Made by a program: the position numbers and the translations under genes
From: Mactromeris polynyma
Taxonomy: Eukaryota > Mollusca > Bivalvia > Venerida > Mactridae
Direction: 5' to 3'
NCBI GenBank assembly: GCA_032209605.1
Contig: JASFXZ010000091.1
Coordinates: forward strand, 372,001-436,000
Length of the DNA stretch: 64,000 nt
The notes under the pieces: model-generated
Seen by the model: the letters and a program-made list of their open reading frames with translations, nothing else
Databases searched by the model: none
What the model was told of the DNA's origin: nothing
Shown: positions 47,001 through 56,200 of the stretch, piece by piece
Position numbering within the stretch: position 1 is the stretch's first letter
How the letters are laid out: each line of letters opens with the position of its first letter

Positions 47001-48701
47001 GTGTAGGGAAAGTACTTAGCCCAAAGGAGATAATGGAGATAATGTTGATTGGGCACATTTTTGATAGTGAAATATTTTGAAGTAAACGTTTGATAACATT
47101 TGGTAAGACCGGAATGTAAAGTCAACACAAGTACACGTACATAAACAGGCAAACATTTTCATGTATAATCATTTAATACTTCATGGCTGTTTAAAACGTT
47201 ATAGTTAGAAAATAAACACATACACCATTAATTGTGTTATAGTTTAAGTTGTAGCAAAAAATAGAAATCTACATGTATTAAATACATTTCTCAGATTCTT
47301 AGTGCACGCCGAGACACGATTATCACACATTTATACATGAAACCATTATTGCAAACTATAATTAGACATTATGTTTTGTCAAAGAAGAAACATCACTTTG
47401 TGTGCAAAGTTTCCGATTAAACAATGCTGCTTTCATTGTTTCTTGGTTTTGACAAGGTGTGCACTTTCTGATGTGGGTCAAATATGTCAGTCGTCTTCTT
47501 GTTCTTGAGTTAACTCGTATCATATTCCACAAAAGTTTGACATTCATGACGTACGCAATGTTAGGTAAGAAAGATTAGCACATTGAAGACCGCTTTCTCA
47601 GATTCTTCGGGTAAGCAATAAAGTCAAGACAATGAGGAGGTAGATGTATATAAAATGAATGAACGGGAATTGGGAGGAGGTGTCCAATTAAAATGGAAAT
47701 GAGGGGAAAGGGAACAACACTGGATTGCACAACAATAAGATATGAAGAGACCGCGTACATAATTGGGGAAGAAGTCCTTTGTGTAATACCGAACTATACT
47801 AAAACGTATGGTATAAAAATCCACTAGAGCTTGAGTGGATTGTTATACCATACATTACATTGATCCCCTCTTGTGGATATTTCAACAACAAGATATACTA
47901 AAACGTTTGTACATATTTTCGTGCTTTTTTAGAATCCAATATACGTTATTGCTGAACAACCTTTTACATATAAAACGATTGCATTGTCTCTGTAATGTAG
48001 CCATTGGTTACGATATGCAGCCTTCTCCTATTTTTGAAATACAAATGTAATTGACTTGTTTTCCGATTCATATTATCGTAGTATTGTATTGTTACATGTG
48101 TTGTATTTGTGAATAATTAAACCATTGGGAAACAGACAAAGTAGTTTTTTTTCAGATATTTTCAAATTATTAACAACCTGTTTACGATTTTTCGATCGCT
48201 GTACAAAGGTAAATGCAACCTCCATAGCGTTCTCCCGTGAGCAACAACCTCTCCTCAACAGCTTTAACACTGTTGCCGTAGTCAACATTTACCAACTTAA
48301 CCGTTCTATTAACTATTCTAGAGCAACGGCCTCTCAACAACAGTCAAATGTTCATTTCCCGTAGGATGCTGCTCCTTAGAGAAGTTACACTGTACAGGTA
48401 AATGACTTTGAATTTTTTAGAAATTTTATTCCACTTCTGATAGACACAAACAAGATTCTTTGACTCCTGATATTTATTCGTCGCAAACCCGTTGATGTCA
48501 GTGCTAGCTCTTTGTTTGCTATTATGTCTGAATTAAAATATATAAGTCGAATAACGATGTCAATGTTGGCTCTGTATTCAACAGCGTAGAATACGATTTT
48601 CATTTTTGGTAATATTTTATCATTTATACATGTTTTATATTAAGAATTACCTCAGTGGAAATCAAGATAACGGAGGCGACGGTCAAGGTTAACCACTTCA
48701 T
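44042..48701 (-). CDS. Secreted protein with two chitin-binding (CBM14-like) domains
   Basis: Small extracellular protein, 184 residues, unnamed. Exons on the minus strand: 48701-48651, 45218-45146, 44711-44508 and 44268-44042; phases 0, 1 and 1 match at the junctions. Exon 1 is a signal peptide (MKWLTLTVASVILIS). Exon 2 is a short linker. Exons 3 and 4 each encode one domain of about 55-60 residues with the pattern GDYHSCK-C--(Y/F/M)--C-------D-R-C--------W(N/D)D---(K)RC--(I/F)SS-(S/T)C. This matches peritrophin-A/CBM14 chitin-binding modules, but each domain has eight cysteines rather than six. A function in shell, cuticle, gut lining or mucus is inference. Exon 3 also reads on to a stop at 44494-44496, so an isoform with one domain is possible. 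Intron 1 holds the 62-bp minisatellite. Confidence 0.82.
45535..47005. repeat. 62-bp minisatellite, about 24 copies
   Basis: Units begin gaaggaatgag and include ggaggcgaga and gatgtttggaattggcgtg. Most are 62 bp; a variant with gataggacgg in place of gacaagtatcgg is 60 bp. Because 62 is not a multiple of three, all three minus frames stay open and give long SRLLYAHSFSI-type ORFs that are not genes. It lies in intron 1 of the chitin-binding gene. Confidence 0.95.
48200..48396. mobile_element. Diverged MITE of the 43231 family
   Basis: Contains gcaacctcc...gagcaacaacctctcctcaaca at the left and gctgctccttagagaagttacactgtac at the right, which match the left and right ends of 43231-43385. Confidence 0.5.
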
Positions 48702-48747
48702 GACATCAAGCCTGAAAACATGAGACAACAAGCCTTGTAGTGAAATA

Positions 48748-48921
48748 CAGTAAAACCTCACTTAACGACCACCTCAATATTAAGACCACCTAAAAATTAA
48801 GAACACATTTCATCCACTTTCACTGTTTTGCTCTTCATACAACCTGAATATTAAGACCACCTCAATATTATTACCAGTCTTCAAGGGTCCTAAAGGTGGT
48901 CTTATTATTGAGGTTTTACTG
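48748..48921. mobile_element. pogo/Tigger-type MITE copy
   Basis: CAGTAAAACCTCACTTAACG at the left, inverted GAGGTTTTACTG at the right, TA target duplications on both sides, 174 bp. It lies just upstream of the chitin-binding gene's start. Confidence 0.8.
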
Positions 48922-49080
48922 TATTTACAGTCTGGTGTTTAAATGGTTTAATGAAAATGTCACTTCTGGAACCGAGGTCAACCTGAAAATGAACGCTTTG
49001 CTCGAATTCTTTGTTCAAAAGGTGACAGCCTCTTTGAAATTAAGTTTGATAAGAGTTGATTATGACATATGTTGTATATA

Positions 49081-49258
49081 CAGTCGGACCGCGTTTATTC
49101 GACAACATTCTATCCGAATACTTGGTAACATCCGAAATAAGAGGCAGGTCCCGATGTATCTTCTTAGGCACGTCAAATTGAAATGGTCTATTCGAAATCA
49201 TGTATTTTTCGAAATAAAAGTTCGGACCCGATGAATTCGAATGAACGAGGTCCGACTG
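49081..49258. mobile_element. pogo/Tigger-type MITE, CAGTCGGACC subfamily
   Basis: CAGTCGGACC at the left and GGTCCGACTG at the right, TA on both sides, 178 bp, non-coding. Belongs to the same superfamily as 48748-48921 but has different ends. Confidence 0.85.
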
Positions 49259-49364
49259 TAGGTGGCACATTATTGTCATCATACATCAGGTACACCCAAA
49301 CGTAAACAATCTGCTACATGGATTATTTTGAGAATTGGCATTAACTTCAACTACGGGTGAACAC

Positions 49365-49600
49365 GGGACCTCCGTGGTCGAGTATGGTCACTGACTTCAC
49401 ATTATTGACCCTCAGCGCTGTTGGTTCGAATCCGTCCCGGATGTAAAATTTGTGTGTTAGGAACATGGTCGGTGGTTCTACTCACTTGCCCACCCATGCC
49501 CCAAACATGCTAGAAGTGACACCCTGGATCCTCCTCCTCCACCCTAACACCCGGATAAGTCATTACATGACCCTGGCTGTTTATGTGACTTTAAGTCCAA
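49365..49600 (+). repeat. tRNA-headed SINE, family 2
   Basis: gacctccgtggtcgag (A box) and ggttcgaatccgtcccgg (B box), then a body with gtcggtggttctac and a tail with catgaccctggctgtttatgtgac. Same family as 33992-34213. Confidence 0.8.
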
Positions 49601-49614
49601 TTACATAGGTGATC

Positions 49615-49725
49615 AGTAGTGTAATGGATTATGTAACAGTCGCTCAGTCCGGAGGCTGTGGATTCTATAACCCGACAAAGGTCATGGCCACATGCTCTCA
49701 GAACACACTTGAGCTTGCACAATGC
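49615..49725 (+). repeat. tRNA-like SINE head
   Basis: tagtgtaatggattatgtaac followed by ggctgtggattctataacccg and ggtcatggccacat, comparable with 21403-21480. Confidence 0.45.
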
Positions 49726-49905
49726 ATATGAGTTTGAAGATTGTCACCAGATCATGTCAGTTTTTGAAATTGGTCCTCTTTTTAAGTAACGTAATCGTGC
49801 GCCGGTTAAAACGCGAACAAAGCGCGGTGTTGTGAGAATTTGTTAGAAAATATACGGTACTACTAGATACAAGTATTCTAAAAGTTGTACAATATATTGA
49901 CAATC

Positions 49906-50260
49906 TCTTACTCTATCAGTAATGTGGTCAAACTTACATACAATTATTTTTTAGCATGTTTTTATTTTAGCTAGAAAATGATTTTAACAGTATTTACGTA
50001 TTAAAGGTATGTTGATAAGTTAACCAAGTTTTAAATTGGTGTTTTTTAAATGTCTGTGCGAATATGGCGGTCAGTCAGATTGTAATGTCTTACTCTATCA
50101 GTAATGTGGTCAAACGTACATACACATATTTATTTGGCATTTTTTTGCTGATTACAGGTAGACAATGATTTTAACAGTATTGACGTATTTAAGGTATGTT
50201 GATAAGTTAATCAAGTTAAAAATTGGTATTTAATTTTCGAATGTTTTGTGCGAATCAGAC
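49906..50260. repeat. Direct duplication, 182 bp unit
   Basis: tcttactctatcagtaatg starts at 49906 and again at 50088; both copies run through gattttaacagtatt and end near tgtgcgaat. About 80-85% alike by eye. Confidence 0.75.
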
Positions 50261-50828
50261 AACTTAAGATTTACAATTTCAGATGCTGGAACCAACATCA
50301 AACTGTGTGGAAAATAGCCCATAAAATAAATATTTACCTGAAACATAGCATTCCATGATCATGGGTTTGTGTTTTACCAATGAAATAATTGTTGTTATAA
50401 AATCAGCGGCAGTTACAAAAAAACGAAAGATGAATCTTGCATAATTTTGATAGATAGTTATATCCATTTGAATGTTAGGCGGTTAAATCATATAACACGA
50501 AACACAACGGTATTATTTATTCGAGACACATTAAATTGATTTATTTCAGTTTTAATGATATTACATTATGATCACGTATCGTTTTTAAAGTATCTAATCT
50601 CCCTGACGACAAACATTCTACGTAGTTAATAAATGCTCTTGAAAAAATTTCTAGAGCCCTGCCACCACAAAACTTATAACTCGTGATTATATAATATATT
50701 TATGGAGATTGTTACAGGAATACTGGAAACTCAAATCCAATGAAGAAAAAAACATATGATGAATCTCAGCGATAAGATCACCGTTATTACTGGTGCATGA
50801 AAATACGTTACTGTTTATATTGTGGTCT

Positions 50829-52420
50829 TAATAATAATAATAATAATAAACTTTATTTATTGAAGGTAACTCCTTAAGCTATACACATAAAAACATACAT
50901 ACATAAACTTATCTAACAAGAGGCCTTCATACATACATAAATTATTACAATATAAAGAGAACACAAAGAATATAAGCATTTTTATAATGCTAAACCAATA
51001 AATCATAACTCATTTTTAAAATCTGCATTAACAATACGTATGAAAGAGAGATTAAATAATTACAGGGGACGCCGCATGCACAAAACATTGTCTCCCCACA
51101 CAGACTCCCGGAAAATCATATTAGGCACCGAGGAGGTGCTTGGGTAGACTTGGGTGCAAGGAATGGTCTGTACGACCATAAAGAACTACTAAGGAGAATT
51201 TAGTGGGACAAAAGGGGGGAAATCATTATTGGTTGGAATATATCATTTAACAATTCAAGATAATCAGTAATAATAGGACGAAATGGGGGATAGAACATGG
51301 AGTATTTGATACATGTATAATCATGAGCGACGAAAGAAGTGCTAATGCGGAAAGGGGAACTTACAACGATTTACAGCCTTGGAACTGTCAGGTAAAATAG
51401 CGGGGGTGTAGGTCGATTTAACGGCTAGTTTACATCGCTATTAATCGCTATATGATCATTTCTATTAAATGAAATAACTTTAGATAAAAAGAGAAAATTG
51501 ACATCATATGATATAATACATGGGGAAGTAAATAACGTCTATACTATAGACACATACATATTGCGTGAAACAGTCATCAAGATAGAAATTGAGCTGAACT
51601 TTCATACATAGAACTTATTTTTCTGTAAATTATAATACGTTATCCTGATTTAGGTGATGATGATTCGCCATATGTACTTATATACAATAATTTAAAGAAA
51701 GCAATCTTAAACGCGTTCAAAGATTGCTTCTGTCTAATTTCTACGGGAATCCTCCATACCTCCATACCAGAATAACCGAACGTGCGTTTCAAATATTGCG
51801 TACGTGGTATTTTACATGTTAAATTTGTAAATGTTTCTGATCGTTGTTTATATGTATTGTTGTTAGATTTTTGTATTAAATTACAAAAATATTCTGGGGC
51901 AAGGGTATTTACAGCTTTATATATTTGAATTCCTATCTGATATTTGTATCTTATTGTAAATGGAAGCCATGATAACACCAGGAACATGTTGTGGGATGGA
52001 GTTTTTAGTGGTAGTTGAAGTATTGTCCTTGCTGAACGCTTTTGCAATTTAGAAACTTTGTATATACATGTATTTGTTTGGCTACATGTCCCCCAAATTG
52101 TTACACAGTAAGCAAATAGCGGTAGGATATATGCATTGTAGTATACATTTTTCATTTCATGTGTTAAATAGTTTGAAATTCTTTTCAGTAAATTTATTTT
52201 ATTAGTAACTTTTATGAATAAATCATTGATATGTTCATTCCACTGCAAACAATTATCGATGGTTAAGCCCAATGATTTTTGTTTATTTACATTTTCTATC
52301 GCCGAGTTTGTAATTGATATACATATTTGCTTTGAATGTTTTGTTTTGTTCTTTGAACCTAGTAACATGCATGTTGTTTTGGAAGTACCACCATTTAAGC
52401 GGAGAGTAGATCCTTAATTG
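50829..52420 (-). mobile_element. 5'-truncated LINE (CR1/Jockey-like) with RT C-terminal region
   Basis: A 242-codon reading frame on the minus strand (52368-51640) carries the region that follows the reverse-transcriptase core of non-LTR elements: LGLTIDNCLQWNEHI, YNAYILPLFAYCVTIWG, KLQKRSARTIL and LSWLPFTIRYKYQIGIQIYKAVN. The catalytic YADD block is absent and a stop lies just upstream, so the copy is 5'-truncated. About 800 bp of 3' UTR follow, ending in an (ATT)n tail at 50829. It is not a host gene. Confidence 0.85.
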
Positions 52421-53225
52421 AGGTTTGAATGTATTGAATTTTTTCAGTATGCCAAATCAAAAACAATATGGATCAATTAACGTAACTAAATATGAAATAA
52501 ACAAAATTGAGAAAAATATATATATGAATACTCGAACAAAACGTATGAAATATGTTATTTAAGAAAAAGGACTACTTATGAAAGATAAACAAATAGATAA
52601 TTAAAATGTTTAATTGTGTCTCATATTTTCCACTTATCATAAGGTCTAAAAATGTCAGTGTGCGAAAATTACAACTGGGGAGAAAAAATGTGGACATTTA
52701 ATGTGAGTTCTACTTAGGCGATGACATGTGAACGAAATGTCATACGTTATCAAATTTTTCACCATGTACAAAAACAATTAAGAACAAACGTTTTCAGTAA
52801 ATTAAGAATTATGGACGAGCTATCATTGTCATTCTCTAAAGAATATTTAACATGATGGCAACGTTTTTTTGTATCCCTTGTAGATGTTTGTAAAAATTTC
52901 TTTATACAAAGTAGGGAGGTTTGTTGTCAGATATGTATTTTTTGCTCGAAAGTCATTTTTTGAAATTGATCACATGAACTATCGGAATGTTAATTAGATT
53001 ATAATGTATTGTTTCCACCACAAAGTATTTCCATACATACAATTATGATCAGCTCAATAATTTAGATACATTGAACACATTATCTAAACGCCCATGTATT
53101 AAAATACAAATTTAAGTAAAATGTTATATATTCCGACTTAGAATTTGGCATTCTACTATTATACATGTACATAGTACTCAATCGACTTTCAAAAAGAAAA
53201 TACCTGTTTATCTTAATGGTTGACA
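52421..53225. other. AT-rich intergenic DNA
   Basis: No coding, RNA or repeat structure that I could support on either strand. Confidence 0.6.
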
Positions 53226-56200
53226 ATGTCTGACGGTGAGTACGATTTTAAAATTTTGGCAAGAGAATCACGTGTACTGTGTAGTAAGCGGTAAATTTCA
53301 TTTCAATGCAATCAACGTTGTATGTCCAACACGAAAAACAGAAAAGATGGCGAGAATGACCACTGAAGAACGCGCCAGGGCCGTCGGTATGATTGATGCT
53401 GGTATTCCGATTCGACAGGTAATCAATTTAAATAGAATTTCGAAAATAATTATAAAAATATATGATTTTTGTATTATTGACCCCTTTTTATTTATAGTTC
53501 AGGTTGCCCGTCTGTTCAATAGACCCAAATATGTTCATTTGTTTCTGTTCTTATGTTTCGACGAAATACCAAATGGACGTTTAGAAATTGTGTTAAGTGT
53601 AGTTGATACGTGAAGAACTTTATTTCAAGATTTATTTACACAGTGCATAAGTCCCATGGAAGTTGAGTAACAGGGGTATTACTGTAGATCGTAAATATAC
53701 GTTCAGTGAATCTCAATAATAATACCATCCTTTGGTTTGAAGATAATCGGCCTTAATCGTGAGGTGGTTGGATTATCGAGTTAAGATATAGGATATGTTT
53801 TAAAACTGGTCCATAGAAAATACGGTATATTAATGCAGTGGTCTTAATTTTAAGGTGGTTCTTAAGCGAGGTTTTATGTAAACTAGAATCTCGTGCGAGA
53901 GACGAAATGAAATTGTTTTAATTGTATATGCCGTTTCTAGTACGGCATTGAAAAGGTTTGAGTTTCATATTTGGAATGCTAAGTTAACTTCATGCAGATG
54001 AAATTACTTAAAAAAATAAAACAAAAACGTGAAGTAATAATTGACCGAAAGGGTTCGTCCACTGAAGTTATTTGTTCAAAGTTATTTTAGTGTTATCTTA
54101 AAATACGGTTTTAGAATTTTGTTTGAAAATATTTTGCAATGAAATTCACAAACATCGTCGTAATTTTTATAATATATTAACATGGAAATGACAAAGCATA
54201 ATGAATAATGCGTTTTTAGAACTTGCACTTTTAATGAGATGATCAACAGTTATGAAATAATATCATTAATATCAATTACTAAATTTTAATTTGGAATAGA
54301 ATTAAATAATAAAATATTGTTATTAATTAAATGTTAATTACGTTTAATTGATATGCATGCGCATTGAAACATGACAAGCGAACATAATTGATAGACATCA
54401 AGCAAATCCAGGGGTTACAATTCACCCTGGGGTTGACCTTTGACCCCTGAATTTTTCGGAAAGCCGCATTTGACCCTCGGGATTCTGGCTGAATGGTCAT
54501 TTTTTATCTAAATTATTACAGGTACTTTGGTTATAAAATAGTAAAATCCACTCAAAAATTATCAAAATGACCCTTGAGATTCAGCACCCTGTGGATCCCT
54601 TGAAATCGTTTGGATATTAGTCTCAAATGTCAAGCAGCTGATTGGTTGAAATCGATTAAGTTTGACCAATAGTAATGCTGCGTTGCAACACAGTTGTATG
54701 GATAATCACTATCACTCAACGGATACGCTTGATCTTCTCACAACCAATAGCTTGCATATTTTACTCAGTTACTTAGATTAACGCAAATGTAAAATTCAAG
54801 TTTACTCTTTAACATAAACAAAGTATAGAACTCAGACATATCGATCACTGAAATAAAAACACTGACCACACAATGTGGTTAGTTAAATCAGATAGTATTT
54901 ATTGGCATTGTCAGCAACATAGGACCTGACATATATACGAGAAACATTCAGAAATATATCACACTTAAAACTCTAGAACATATATTTCCCTGTACAATAA
55001 AATAATCAAAGGACTGAAGGTCCTGGGAGGCGCTGCACGTTTTCAAAATTATCGAATAAGAAACTTATACGCGACTATTCGGGTAAACTCATTCAAAATG
55101 ATACAAATAATCGTGAAAAGCCGTTTAGATCAAGACTCCCGCCATTCCACAATTGATATATCCTTGACAAATCAGCCATTATACTCATCAAATCTATAAT
55201 AAAATCAGAGGACTTCAGATGTTCTATTTTCTTAAGACGATGAATATGGCGGTACTTCGAGTAGACCTTCCGGTTGACGATGATAGCAATAAGACCCTAA
55301 AGCGCCTTAAATTGGTATGAAACCGTAATGTTTCTGGTACATATACAGCGGTGTATATCCAATTGTCAGTTCTTACTTATTCAAAAATGGTTATTATCAT
55401 ATAGCTTGAAGTTAGTATTTTAAACGCAAAAAAAACCGTTTTAGAACGTGAATTAGTAAAAACTGAACAATTAATTTTACAACTTACAAAGTTGTTGTTA
55501 TTTCATTGTTTATTAAGTTTTACTGTGATATATATCAAATGGTTAATTAAATAAAAGTATTTTTATAATTTTGTGTACAATGGTATTTCATTGTTATTTG
55601 ATTCTGTATTTTATTGTGATATATTATATGTAACATGTGCAAGAATGAGAATTGATAAAGAAATAAAATTTATATATGTACGTGTGAAAAAACATTAAAT
55701 TTACTGTAGAAACTTAGTGAGGTGGGGAAAATTTACAGTACAACAGCACAGTAATTTATGAACATGGGTAGATATATATTAGATTTATCATGTTTTAATT
55801 TGTACTTTATTAATATGCAAACACTTTTGGATGTTGTTTGTTTAAACAAATTCTCAAGTATACGCAATATTTGTCTTATAACATATTATTATCTTCCTTT
55901 ATTTTCTTGGGCCATATTTACAAACATTTTAAGATTGAAAATCAGACTTAGACTTTAAAGTGTTGAATGTTCTTTTTGCTACTGTGCTATTATGACGGTA
56001 TTGATTTTAATTCATATTTACATAAGTGTCGAGTGGGTATCAACACTTATTCAGACAAACAATTCGTTCGTTTAGATGTAATGAAAACGAAAGGCTGGAA
56101 AATATTTATTTTGAAAATTGAAAGTCTAAGTCTGAGTATCAGTCTTAAAATGTTTGTGAATAAGGCCCCTGATAATGATTTAATTGAACAGTGGGAGGGG

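Noticed and set aside
45484..47152. Long minus-strand ORFs (up to 328 codons) of SRLLYAHSFSI repeats
   Set aside because: They are frame-rotated readings of a 62-bp tandem repeat, open in all three frames, with no start context or splice partners.
51640..52368. A host gene of 242 residues
   Set aside because: The motifs are those after the reverse-transcriptase core of LINEs, and the region ends in a microsatellite tail typical of such elements.
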